Source of the DNA: Fen-1058 sp964398185
Lineage (GTDB): Bacteria; Chloroflexota; Anaerolineae; Fen-1058
Length of the DNA stretch: 64,000 nt
Assembly: GCA_964398185.1 (NCBI GenBank)
Contig: CAYNML010000003.1
Span: 1 to 64,000 of the forward strand
Direction of reading: 5' to 3'
Position numbers and translations under genes: made by a program. Below are positions 7,626 to 15,632 of the stretch, one piece after another. The notes beneath the pieces are model-generated. The model made no database searches, had not been told where the DNA came from, and worked only from the letters and a program-made list of their open reading frames with translations. The number at the start of each line of letters is the position of its first letter. Positions within the stretch are counted from its first letter, which is position 1.

Positions 7626-8396
7626 ATGCCCTATCTCGATCTCAACGGTGAGCGAATCTACTACACGCTCCATCGCAATCAGGCCGATGGCGTTCCGGTA
7701 CTGCTGATTCACGGCGCGGGCGAGAATCATCTGGTATGGCCGATCGGTTTGCGGCGGCTGCCAGGGACGATCGTGTACGCGATCGATCTGCCCGGGCATG
7801 GTAAATCGGCGGGCATGGGGCGCAGCACGATTGCAGACTATACCGCATGGGTAGTCGAGTTCCTCGATGCGCTGCGCATACCAGCGGCGATGTTCGTCGG
7901 CCATTCGATGGGCGGGGCGATTGCTCAGCAGCTGGCGCTCACCCACCCCCAGCGGACCGCGGCGCTCGTACTCATCGCCACCAGCGCCAAGCTGCGAGTT
8001 GCTCCTCAATTGTTGGAACTGGCTGACAATGATTTCCCGGCTGCGGTCGAGTTGATCAGCGAGTGGGAATGGGGGCCGACCGCGCCCGCTGAGATCAAGG
8101 CGCTGGGTAAACAGCAGTTGCTGCTCAACTCTCCGGCGGTGATGCTCGACGCTTATCGCGCCTGCGATGCCTTTGATGTGCGTGAGCAGGTGAAGAACAT
8201 TGCCGCGTCCACGCTGCTGGTGGCCGGTGAAGCCGATCGCATGACGCCGTTGAAGCACATGGCGTTCATGGCGGAGCAAATTCCTTGCGCGCGTTTATGC
8301 GTCGTGCCCGAGGCGGGACACATGGTCATGTTGGAAGCGGCCGAGGCCGTGACGCAGACAGTAGCCGACTTCTTGCGAGAAATCGGCGTCGTATGA
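7626..8396 (+). CDS. Alpha/beta hydrolase
   Basis: 256-residue alpha/beta-hydrolase fold enzyme of unknown substrate. The oxyanion-hole region HGAGENHLVW, the nucleophile elbow GHSMGG (Ser near residue 95), the acid in GEADRMTP and the catalytic His in PEAGHMVMLE occur in the expected order. It is cytoplasmic and resembles esterase or lactonase members of the family. The ATG at 7626 follows the trxB terminator by 4 bases, and the only GGGATGGGA-like ribosome site lies inside that terminator stem. It converges with rdgB, with 3 bases between stops. Confidence 0.88.
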   Translation: MPYLDLNGERIYYTLHRNQADGVPVLLIHGAGENHLVWPIGLRRLPGTIVYAIDLPGHGKSAGMGRSTIADYTAWVVEFLDALRIPAAMFVGHSMGGAIAQQLALTHPQRTAALVLIATSAKLRVAPQLLELADNDFPAAVELISEWEWGPTAPAEIKALGKQQLLLNSPAVMLDAYRACDAFDVREQVKNIAASTLLVAGEADRMTPLKHMAFMAEQIPCARLCVVPEAGHMVMLEAAEAVTQTVADFLREIGVV

Positions 8397-8399
8397 AGG

Positions 8400-8990
8400 T
8401 TATGCTGCGTTGAGAATGCGCTCCAGCACGAGGCGCATTTTTTGTGCCGCACGCGCGCGATGGCTGATTTGGTTCTTGACGTCTTCCGGCAGCTCTGCCA
8501 TGGTCATGCCGCGTTCGGGAACGTAGAACACCGGATCAAAACCGAAGCCGTTGCTGCCGCGCGCTTCAGTGGTAATCCAACCTTCGCAAGCCCCCGAAGT
8601 GACCTCGCTTTTTCCATTGGGCCAGGCGAGTGCGATCACACATTGAAACCGCGCGGTGCGGCGCTCAGCCGGTACGTGTTGCATTTCTTTCAATAGCTTG
8701 TGGATGCGCGCCGGACTATCGGGCGCGTAACGGGCCGAATGCACGCCGGGTCGTCCAGCAAGTGCATCAACCTCAAGGCCTGAATCATCCGCTAAAGTCA
8801 GCAGGCCGCTCAGTGCTGCATATTCATGTGCCTTCAAGAGCGCATTCGCTTCGTAAGTCGCTCCTGTTTCAGCGACATGTTGCGCGATGCCGACAGCGGC
8901 GAGGCTAACCAGCTCACATTGGAGGCCGTTCAGCAATTGTTGATACTCCCTAACTTTGCCCGAATTGGTGGTGGCAATGAGCAGACGCAT
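8400..8990 (-). CDS. rdgB: XTP/dITP diphosphatase (non-canonical purine NTP pyrophosphatase)
   Basis: 196 residues of the RdgB/HAM1 family, which hydrolyses dITP and XTP to monophosphates and keeps deaminated purines out of DNA. Signature motifs are LIATTNSGKVREY at the start, the catalytic region TLADDSGLEVDAL, GVHSARYA, GFGFDPVFYVPE, and the C-terminal SHRARA. Length is standard. It is separated from the divergent DUF177 gene by a 241-base AT-rich spacer that must hold both promoters. Confidence 0.95.
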   Translation of the reverse strand: MRLLIATTNSGKVREYQQLLNGLQCELVSLAAVGIAQHVAETGATYEANALLKAHEYAALSGLLTLADDSGLEVDALAGRPGVHSARYAPDSPARIHKLLKEMQHVPAERRTARFQCVIALAWPNGKSEVTSGACEGWITTEARGSNGFGFDPVFYVPERGMTMAELPEDVKNQISHRARAAQKMRLVLERILNAA

Positions 8991-9110
8991 GGGAATCTCC
9001 TAAGTTATTCTCATTGACTATAGCAAAAATCTATCGTTCTGACAAGTATAAGCCTGTTTTATGGAGAGTTTATTACTTATGTTTTTATTTTATCCGCTTT
9101 CGTGTGCTAC

Positions 9111-9139
9111 TTGACAGTAAGAAAAACCCATGATAGAAT
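9111..9139 (+). promoter_or_regulatory. Consensus promoter of the DUF177-sigma factor unit
   Basis: TTGACA (9111-9116), 17-base spacer, TAGAAT (9134-9139), in the AT-rich region between rdgB and DUF177. Predicted leader is about 85 bases. Confidence 0.8.
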
Positions 9140-9231
9140 TTCACTATCGTTTTACCAACTTTTCCCCAAAATTTGCGGATTGTAGTCGTCGAACGGAAGC
9201 GTGAACTCACCAGCAGCATCCGCTGACGAAA

Positions 9232-9711
9232 TTGCTCAAGTACAACGTCTCCCTACTCCTTAAACCGGAAGTGGGGGCCACACTGGGTTTGGACGTTAAT
9301 GAAGTCCACCAAACTCTGGGTGACCTGAAAGTTGACTACGTCCGCGGCCAGTTCCTCTTAACGCGAACCACACGCGGTGTCCTGATCAAAGGACAATTCT
9401 CCACCGAACTCGAAGCTGAATGTGTACGCTGTCTGGACCCCTTCCATTTGAAGTTGAAGGTGCCGATGGAAGAGATGTTTGGTTTTTCGGCGGCGAGTGA
9501 TCCCATCTATTTCATTGACGAGGGCTGGCTGGATTTTCGCCAGCCGCTGCGCGAGCAAATCATGCTGGCCCTGCCCCTTCATTCCTTGTGCCGACCTGAC
9601 TGCAAAGGGTTGTGCCCCACTTGCGGTCAGAATTTGAACGAAGCCCCATGCAACTGCAGCACTGAAGAAATCGATCCTCGACTGGCGGATTTGAAAAAAT
9701 TACTGTCGTAA
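9232..9711 (+). CDS. DUF177 (YceD-like) protein
   Basis: 159 residues of the DUF177 family, linked in bacteria and plants to large-subunit rRNA accumulation. The core VRGQFLLTRTTRGVLIKG and AECVRCLDPFHLKL is typical. A C-terminal Cys cluster (CRPDCKGLCPTCGQN, then PCNC) may bind metal. The start is taken as TTG at 9232 because an in-frame TGA lies at 9202 and no ATG intervenes; this start is uncertain and lacks a clear ribosome site. The family usually precedes rpmF (ribosomal protein L32). Here it is followed, after 13 bases, by the principal sigma factor. Confidence 0.85.
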   Translation: MLKYNVSLLLKPEVGATLGLDVNEVHQTLGDLKVDYVRGQFLLTRTTRGVLIKGQFSTELEAECVRCLDPFHLKLKVPMEEMFGFSAASDPIYFIDEGWLDFRQPLREQIMLALPLHSLCRPDCKGLCPTCGQNLNEAPCNCSTEEIDPRLADLKKLLS

Positions 9712-9724
9712 CGGAGGCGCGCGC

Positions 9725-10933
9725 ATGGCACAGAATGGCAACGACAAAGCGATGGAAGTGCTGCTGGCAGAATTGATGGAGAAAGCTGAAGTGCAGGGCT
9801 ATCTGCTGACCGATGAAATTCTGGAGGCGGTGCCCGATGGGTCCGAGCTAGCCGATCGGTTGGAAGAGATTGTGCTGCACTTCCAGGATGCCGGGATTGA
9901 TGTGTATGATGCCAAAGCCGCGCCCGACGATCAGGTCATGTTCGATGATCTCGATATGGACTTTGACGAGGATGAGGACGGGCTGGATCTGCTCGGCGAT
10001 GACGACGATCTGGATATGGCGACCGTGGGCAGCGATGATACGGTGGGCCTCTATCTGAAAGAAATGACGCGCGTGCCGCTGCTGTCGTGCGAAGAAGAAG
10101 TGCGCATCGCCAAGCAGATCGTGCGGGGCCGGGCTGCCTTGAAGCAGCTCGAGCAGACCGTGAAGAATCGCCAGCGCCGCGAGCGGCTGCAGAACCAGGT
10201 TGAGCAGGGGATCCTGGCCCGTGAGCACTTGATCAAGGCCAACACCCGCCTGGTGGTGAGCATCGCCAAGCGCTACATGGGCCAGGGCGTGCCGTTCCTC
10301 GATTTGATCCAGGAGGGCAACCTGGGGTTGATGAAGGCCGTCGAGAAATACGACTACACGCGCGGCTTCCGCTTCAGCACGTACGCCACGTGGTGGATTC
10401 GCCAGACGATCACGCGCGCCATCGCCGATCAGGCGCGCACGATCCGCCTGCCCGTTTACATGAGCGATCGCTTGCGCCGCCTCTATCAAGTGGCGCGCCA
10501 GATCGAGCAGACCAACGGCCAGCAGGCGACCGCCGAGGAAATCGCCGACGAGCTCAACGTGGACACACGCAAAGTGCAGTGGATGCTGAAGGCCTCGTGG
10601 CAGCCGTTGTCGCTGGAGCAGCCGGTCGGCGAGGAAGAGGATAACGAGCTGGCCTCGTTCATCGAGGACGATGCCACGCCCTCGCCGGCGCAGGTGGCCT
10701 ACAACAACATGCTGCGCGAGAAAGTGGAAGAGGTGCTCAGCACGCTCAGCCCGCGCGAGGCCAACATTCTGCGGCTGCGCTTTGGCCTGGTCAACGGGCG
10801 CGCCTACACGCTCAAGGAAGTGGGGCAGAAGTTTGGCCTGACGCGTGAGCGCATCCGCCAGATCGAGAGCCAGGCGCTGCGCCGCCTGCGCCATCCGTGC
10901 CGCTCGCGCCAGCTCCGCGATTATCTGAGTTGA
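9725..10933 (+). CDS. rpoD: Principal RNA polymerase sigma factor (RpoD/SigA type)
   Basis: 402 residues. A short region 1.1-like N-terminus (GYLLTDEILEAV) leads to an Asp-rich linker (about 68-98), then region 1.2 (VGLYLKEMTRVPLL), region 2 with FLDLIQEGNLGLMKAVEKYD and the -10-recognising RGFRFSTYATWWIRQ, region 3, and region 4 with the helix-turn-helix TLKEVGQKFGLTRERIRQIE and the conserved end RQLRDYL. This is the group 1 arrangement. ACGGAGG lies 6 bases before the ATG. It is co-directional with DUF177 and probably cotranscribed. Confidence 0.95.
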   Translation: MAQNGNDKAMEVLLAELMEKAEVQGYLLTDEILEAVPDGSELADRLEEIVLHFQDAGIDVYDAKAAPDDQVMFDDLDMDFDEDEDGLDLLGDDDDLDMATVGSDDTVGLYLKEMTRVPLLSCEEEVRIAKQIVRGRAALKQLEQTVKNRQRRERLQNQVEQGILAREHLIKANTRLVVSIAKRYMGQGVPFLDLIQEGNLGLMKAVEKYDYTRGFRFSTYATWWIRQTITRAIADQARTIRLPVYMSDRLRRLYQVARQIEQTNGQQATAEEIADELNVDTRKVQWMLKASWQPLSLEQPVGEEEDNELASFIEDDATPSPAQVAYNNMLREKVEEVLSTLSPREANILRLRFGLVNGRAYTLKEVGQKFGLTRERIRQIESQALRRLRHPCRSRQLRDYLS

Positions 10934-11039
10934 GGGACAATCATTGCATGAAACACCATACGATGTCCATGCGCAGCTACTTGTTTTTAGCGAGGAGCGA
11001 GGCTTCTCGCTAGAGTTACTGCGTCGCGCCGTAAAACTC

Positions 11040-11070
11040 AACCGCCAGCCTCGCGCTGGCGGTTTTGTTT
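11040..11070 (+). terminator. Intrinsic terminator after the sigma factor gene
   Basis: 9-bp stem (11041-11049 with 11055-11063, loop CTCGC) followed by TTTTGTTTTAT. It lies 107 bases beyond the sigma factor stop and before the metG promoter box. Confidence 0.85.
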
Positions 11071-11089
11071 TATCCACTGCGTTTACCTA

Positions 11090-11098
11090 TGGTACAAT
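11090..11098 (+). promoter_or_regulatory. Extended -10 promoter of metG
   Basis: TGGTACAAT, 25 bases upstream of the metG ATG and just after the sigma factor terminator. It has the same TGG extension as other -10 boxes in the window. Confidence 0.55.
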
Positions 11099-11123
11099 CG
11101 CGGCGAGTTCAGGAGAAATCATC

Positions 11124-12890
11124 ATGTCTGAAAATATTCTCGTTTGTGTCGCCTGGCCCTATGCCAACGCCGAGATTCATGTGGGCAACATCGTGGGCTC
11201 GCACCTGCCCGCCGATATTTTTGCGCGGTATCAACGCCTGCGCGGCAACCGTGTGCTGATGGTGTCCGGCACCGATTCGCACGGCACGCCTGTTTCGGTG
11301 CGCGCTGACGCTGAACACACCACGCCGCTGGCGGTGTACGAGCGCTTCCACGAACATTTTCTCGAACTGTTTGTGAAGTTAGGCATCTCGTACGATCTGT
11401 TCACCAGCACGCACACGGAGAATCACTTCAAGGTCTCGCAGGATATGTTCCTGGCGCTGCTGAACAACGGTTACGTGTATCGTGAGAAACAGCAGATGCT
11501 GTATTCCGAGACTGAGAAACGCTTCCTGCCCGATCGGTATGTGGAAGGCGAATGCTACATCTGCCATTACCCCGACGCGCGCGGCGATCAATGCGATAAC
11601 TGCGGCAACGTGCTCGACGCCGTGCTGCTGATCAATCCGCGCTCCAAAATCGATGGTTCGCGGCCGATCGTGCGCGAAACTGAGCACTACTTCCTCGACT
11701 ACGGCAAGCTCGCTCCGGCGATTCAGGATTATCTGAGCCGCGACAAAGAGTTTTGGCGTTCGAACGTGCTGTCGTTCACGCGCAACATCGTGGCCGAGCT
11801 GCGCGGGCGTCCCATTACGCGCGATTTGGACTGGGGCATCCCGGTGCCGATTGAAGGCTGGGAGGGCAAGTGCCTGTACGTGTGGTACGAAGCCGTCATC
11901 GGGTATCTCTCCGCCTCGATCGAGTGGGCCAGGAATAACGGCCAGCCCGACGCCTGGAAACAGTGGTGGTATCAACCGGAAGCGCGCACGTACTATTTCA
12001 TCGGCAAGGACAACATTCCGTTCCACACGGTGTTCTGGCCGGGGCAGCTGTTGGGCGCCGGCAAGTTGTACGCCGGGCCTGACGATGAAGCGCTGAACCT
12101 GCCCTACGATGTGCCGGCCAATGAATTCATGAACATGGAAGGCAAGAAAATCTCCGGGTCGCGCAACTGGGGGGTGTGGGGGTTGGACTACCTGTCCCGT
12201 TACGATCCTGATCCGCTGCGGTACTATCTCACGGTGCAGATGCCGGAAAGCAAAGACACCGACTGGAGTTGGGGCGATTACTGGCGGCGCAACAACGACG
12301 AACTGGTGGCGACGTGGGGGAACCTGGTCAACCGCATCGTGTCGTTCACGGCCAAACACTTTGACGGCGCAGTGCCGCAGCCCGGCGCGCTGGACGAAGC
12401 TGACACGCAATTGCTGGCGCAGATCGATCGGGCGTTTGAGCCGATCGGAGATCAAATCAATCTGTGCAAGTTCAAAGCGGCGCTGGCCGACAGCATGGCG
12501 CTGGCGCGCGACGTCAACAAGTACGTCGACGACAAAGCGCCGTGGTTCTCCATCAAGACCGATCGCGCGCGTACCGCGACGACGCTGTACGTCGCCCTGC
12601 GCGCCATCGATTCGCTCAAGGTGCTGTTCGCGCCGTTCCTGCCATTCACGAGTCAGCGCCTGCACGCGATGCTGGGCTACGGCGGCGATCTCTTTGGCAC
12701 GCAGATCATCAACGAGTACCAGGAAAGCACGCGCGCGCATCGCGGCCTGACGTATGACGGCTCGGCCATCGATGTGCGCTGGCAGCCCAGTGCCCTGCCC
12801 GTCGGGCAAAAGTTCGGACTGGTGGCGCCGCTCTTCAAGAAACTCGACGAGAAGATCGTCGAAGAAGAACGCTCGAAGTTAGGCAAGTAA
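11124..12890 (+). CDS. metG: Methionyl-tRNA synthetase
   Basis: 588-residue class I aminoacyl-tRNA synthetase that charges tRNA-Met. The HIGH-like motif is in PYANAEIHVGNIVGS, the zinc knuckle in CYICHYPDARGDQCDNC, WYEAVIGYLSA follows, and the KMSKS position reads KISGSRNW. The anticodon-binding helical domain follows; there is no C-terminal tRNA-binding EMAP-like domain. The ATG at 11124 has AGGAG 8 bases upstream. The next gene, the methylase, begins 4 bases after the stop, so the restriction-modification genes may be cotranscribed with it. Confidence 0.95.
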   Translation: MSENILVCVAWPYANAEIHVGNIVGSHLPADIFARYQRLRGNRVLMVSGTDSHGTPVSVRADAEHTTPLAVYERFHEHFLELFVKLGISYDLFTSTHTENHFKVSQDMFLALLNNGYVYREKQQMLYSETEKRFLPDRYVEGECYICHYPDARGDQCDNCGNVLDAVLLINPRSKIDGSRPIVRETEHYFLDYGKLAPAIQDYLSRDKEFWRSNVLSFTRNIVAELRGRPITRDLDWGIPVPIEGWEGKCLYVWYEAVIGYLSASIEWARNNGQPDAWKQWWYQPEARTYYFIGKDNIPFHTVFWPGQLLGAGKLYAGPDDEALNLPYDVPANEFMNMEGKKISGSRNWGVWGLDYLSRYDPDPLRYYLTVQMPESKDTDWSWGDYWRRNNDELVATWGNLVNRIVSFTAKHFDGAVPQPGALDEADTQLLAQIDRAFEPIGDQINLCKFKAALADSMALARDVNKYVDDKAPWFSIKTDRARTATTLYVALRAIDSLKVLFAPFLPFTSQRLHAMLGYGGDLFGTQIINEYQESTRAHRGLTYDGSAIDVRWQPSALPVGQKFGLVAPLFKKLDEKIVEEERSKLGK

Positions 12891-12894
12891 CAAC

Positions 12895-13818
12895 ATGGCC
12901 ACCACTCCCGTGTCGGCACGCACAAAATTTGGCAAAGCGCCGCCGCCGATTAATCACTTGCCAGCCAAGAAAGTGATCGCATTTGGTTGGTACGGCGGTA
13001 AATACAGTCATTTAGACTGGCTGCTGCCGCTGCTGCCGAAATGTCATCACTATTGCGAGCCGTTTGCCGGGTCTGGAGCCGTGTTGCTTAATCGTGCCCC
13101 GGCGCCCGTCGAAACCTACAATGATCTCGATGGCGAAGTCGTCAATTTCTTTCGCGTACTGCGTGATGATAAAGAACGGCTAATCGAGGCGATTGGCCTT
13201 ACTCCGTTTTCGCGTGAAGAATTCGCGTTGGCCTGCGAGATCGATCCTGCACTTCCACCCTTGGAACGCGCCCGCCGTTTTTTTGTGCGCGCCCGACAAG
13301 TCCGCACCGGGCTGGCCCAGACGGCCAGTTTAGGCCGTTGGGCAAATTGCAAAAATACCAGCCGCGCCGGCATGAGCGGGGTCGTGAGCCGCTGGTTGGG
13401 CAGTGTCGAGGACCTACCGGCCATTGCCGCGCGACTCCTGAGAGTACAAATCGAGAATCGCCCGGCGCTTGATGTCATTCGGCTGTATGATTCGCCCGAC
13501 ACTTTGTTTTATTGCGATCCACCCTATGTGCACTTAACACGCGGTGATCACCGGGCGTATGGCTATGAACTGAGCGATGACGAACATCGCCAACTGGCCA
13601 AGGTGCTGAATTCAGTTCGAGGCAAGGTTGCTATTTCGAACTATCAGTGTGACTTGATGGATGAACTTTATCCCGTGCAGCGCTGGGTCAAAACCGTTGC
13701 GTCCGAGAAAACTATTCACTCCACCAAAGGCAAACGAGCAGAGGCCTTGTGGACCAACTATGACCCTGCCACGCAGGGCGCGCACACCTTGAGTTTCTTC
13801 GATAAAAAACATGAGTGA
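12895..13818 (+). CDS. DNA adenine methyltransferase, D12 class (restriction-modification partner)
   Basis: 307-residue N6-adenine methyltransferase that protects host sites from the adjacent endonuclease. The D12/Dam class shows in GWYGGKYSHL near residues 31-40, the SAM-binding EPFAGSGAVLLN and the catalytic FYCDPPY near residue 200. N-terminal residues 1-25 are a basic, Pro-rich extension. It begins 4 bases after metG and overlaps the endonuclease gene by 8 bases, a tight M-then-R arrangement. The recognition sequence cannot be deduced; Dam relatives methylate GATC, but this branch includes other specificities. Confidence 0.88.
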   Translation: MATTPVSARTKFGKAPPPINHLPAKKVIAFGWYGGKYSHLDWLLPLLPKCHHYCEPFAGSGAVLLNRAPAPVETYNDLDGEVVNFFRVLRDDKERLIEAIGLTPFSREEFALACEIDPALPPLERARRFFVRARQVRTGLAQTASLGRWANCKNTSRAGMSGVVSRWLGSVEDLPAIAARLLRVQIENRPALDVIRLYDSPDTLFYCDPPYVHLTRGDHRAYGYELSDDEHRQLAKVLNSVRGKVAISNYQCDLMDELYPVQRWVKTVASEKTIHSTKGKRAEALWTNYDPATQGAHTLSFFDKKHE

Positions 13819-14935
13819 TCCCAACGAGATTCTGAACCGCGCTGTGGCAAGCGCCGCTGCTCAACTGGCTCGGCCTTTGATCAAGAACAGGTCGATTCTG
13901 GAACGGACCGAGTACGTTTGTCGTTGCCTGCGTAATCGCGCCGGGGTTCGCCTGCTCATGGCCTGCCTGTTGGCGAAAATTCATCGTCCGAAAGTTGATC
14001 CCCGTAAACCATACACCGAAATCGGCTCGTCCGATTCATTTTCAGGCAGGTCTTACGACGAGAACTACATCACCCATTTCATCAACCTACATCACTTGCC
14101 GTGCAATCCAACAACGGCCTTCTTGACGCCTGCTCTGCGCAACATTGATCGCACGTTAACGACTGACCTTGAAATCGTTGGGCGGCCTCGTCAACTGTAC
14201 ACGGCTACCTTGCAGCTGCTCGACGATGTGCAGCGCGGACGAGTTACGGCGAAAGAGCTGCTGACTGAAGTCGTGCGCCAACTGCTGATTCTGCGTGATG
14301 AAAAAGCCGAGCGTATGGCAGCTCTATTGGCCGGCCTCAAGCACACAGAAGACGTGCTGCCCTTGTCTTCCGAGGCTATCGTTAACCTGATCGAACAGCA
14401 CCTCAAAATAAAAAACTCCAGCCGTTTGCCTGTGCTGGTTGTCGCCGCAGCTTACCAAGCCGCAGGCCGGCAGTTGGGAGAACGCCCGCGCTCTTTGCAG
14501 GCACATACGGCCGCGGACGAACAGACGGGCGCACTCGGTGATGTCGAAATCTGCCTGGTCAGTGATGAGCAAGTTGTGACTGCTTACGAAATGAAGATGA
14601 AGCGTGTCACGATCGATGACATCGACCGCGCCTTGCAGAAGATCGCCTCTGCCCCCGCGCGCCTGAATAATTACCTCTTTATCACGACCGATGTGGTTGA
14701 CGACAGCGTTAAGCAATATGCTGCTGCGTCTTACGAAAAGACGGGCGGAACCGAAATCGCCATCCTGGATTGCATTGGATTCCTCCGGCATTTTCTCCAC
14801 TTGTTTCATCGCTTGCGGACTGACTATCTGGACGCCTATCAAACCCTGGTGCTCAGTGAGCCAGAGAGCGCCGTGAGCCAGCCGCTTAAGGAAGCCTTTT
14901 TAGCCCTGCGTCAGGCTGTCGAAGCGGACGAGTAA
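13811..14935 (+). CDS. Type II restriction endonuclease, SacI-like family
   Basis: 374 residues. The stretch RKPYTEIGSSDSFSGRSYDE followed by LPCNPTTAFLTPALR and VGRPRQLY is what I associate with the SacI restriction endonuclease family; this rests on memory of the family, not on a search. A PD-(D/E)xK-like centre is visible in GALGDVEICLV followed by AYEMKMKRV (about residues 240-270). Its gene overlaps the methylase gene by 8 bases. SacI itself is paired with a cytosine methylase, so pairing with a D12 adenine methylase suggests another target. GC and codon use do not differ obviously from the neighbours. Confidence 0.75.
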   Translation: MSDPNEILNRAVASAAAQLARPLIKNRSILERTEYVCRCLRNRAGVRLLMACLLAKIHRPKVDPRKPYTEIGSSDSFSGRSYDENYITHFINLHHLPCNPTTAFLTPALRNIDRTLTTDLEIVGRPRQLYTATLQLLDDVQRGRVTAKELLTEVVRQLLILRDEKAERMAALLAGLKHTEDVLPLSSEAIVNLIEQHLKIKNSSRLPVLVVAAAYQAAGRQLGERPRSLQAHTAADEQTGALGDVEICLVSDEQVVTAYEMKMKRVTIDDIDRALQKIASAPARLNNYLFITTDVVDDSVKQYAAASYEKTGGTEIAILDCIGFLRHFLHLFHRLRTDYLDAYQTLVLSEPESAVSQPLKEAFLALRQAVEADE

Positions 14936-14961
14936 CGTAACCCTTGCAACAGGAGGCCGGC

Positions 14962-15555
14962 ATGTCAAAACAACGCATCGCGCAAGTTGCTTTCTTGTCT
15001 GTCGTCGGGTTCATCGTGCTCTTCGTCATCTACACCATTCTCAAAAAGCCCGAACCAACCTCGCCGCCGCTGGTGATCACGCTGCAGCCGCGTCCCACCG
15101 TCGAGCCGCCGACGCCCACGCCCGCGACGATCAATGTCTACGTCAGCGGCGCGATCAACAAGCCCGATGTATATGCCCTGCCCTTGAATGCGATTGTGAA
15201 GGACGCCGTGCTGGCCGCCGGCGGCGCGACGGACGATGCCGACCTCGATCGGATCAATCTGGCGACCCGGTTAGCCGATCAGATGCAGGTGTACGTGCCG
15301 CGCAAAGGCGAAGCCGCTGTGCCGATCTCCAATGGAGCAGCCCCTGGCGCTGCCACCGACAAGATCAACATCAACACGGCCTCGGTTGCAGAACTCGACC
15401 AGCTGCCCGGCATTGGCCCGTCGATTGCCCAGGCCATCATCGACTATCGCACGACGAACGGCCCCTTCCAGCAGATCGAAGACATCAACCACGTGAAGGG
15501 CATCGGCGATGCGCTGTTCGCCAAAATCAAAGACCAAATCACAGTCGGGCCATGA
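14962..15555 (+). CDS. ComEA-like DNA-binding competence protein
   Basis: 197 residues. An N-terminal membrane helix (about 8-28) is followed by a Pro/Thr linker, an SLBB-type domain (INVYVSGAINKPDVYALP to VYVPRKG, about 60-112), a short linker and a C-terminal helix-hairpin-helix domain (ININTASVAELDQLPGIGPS, later VKGIGDALFAKIK). This is the ComEA layout, a membrane-anchored receptor for incoming DNA in natural transformation. No comEC lies nearby. AGGAGG precedes the ATG at 14962 by 5 bases. It lies 26 bases after the endonuclease gene. Confidence 0.88.
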   Translation: MSKQRIAQVAFLSVVGFIVLFVIYTILKKPEPTSPPLVITLQPRPTVEPPTPTPATINVYVSGAINKPDVYALPLNAIVKDAVLAAGGATDDADLDRINLATRLADQMQVYVPRKGEAAVPISNGAAPGAATDKININTASVAELDQLPGIGPSIAQAIIDYRTTNGPFQQIEDINHVKGIGDALFAKIKDQITVGP

Positions 15556-15594
15556 AGCATCCAGCGCAGGGTGTCACTGCCAGCGCGCCCTGAC

Positions 15595-15622
15595 GTTTTA
15601 CGGATTACGCATTACGCTTTAC
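15595..15622. repeat. Heptamer array (ATTACGC family), four units
   Basis: Four 7-bp units in register (for example GGATTAC, GCATTAC, GCTTTAC) occupy the gap before the 15633 gene. The array also contains the apparent promoter hexamers of that gene. Confidence 0.85.
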
Positions 15623-15625
15623 AAT
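15597..15625 (+). promoter_or_regulatory. Promoter built from the heptamer array
   Basis: TTTACG (15597-15602), 17-base spacer, TACAAT (15620-15625), then 7 bases to the ATG at 15633. Both hexamers are parts of repeat units, and the same TTTACG-17 pairing is seen before the response regulator at 4515. Confidence 0.5.
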
Positions 15626-15632
15626 TGCGCCC

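Noticed and set aside
9848..11077. 409-residue minus-strand frame opposite the sigma factor gene
   Set aside because: Antisense shadow of rpoD with no family signature; the plus-strand frame is unmistakably sigma-70.
11379..12809. 476-residue minus-strand frame opposite metG
   Set aside because: Antisense shadow of metG caused by high GC; Arg/His/Val-rich with no motifs.
12895..14935. Restriction-modification genes as part of an integrated mobile element
   Set aside because: No integrase, transposase, direct repeats or tRNA is visible around them, and base composition matches the neighbours.
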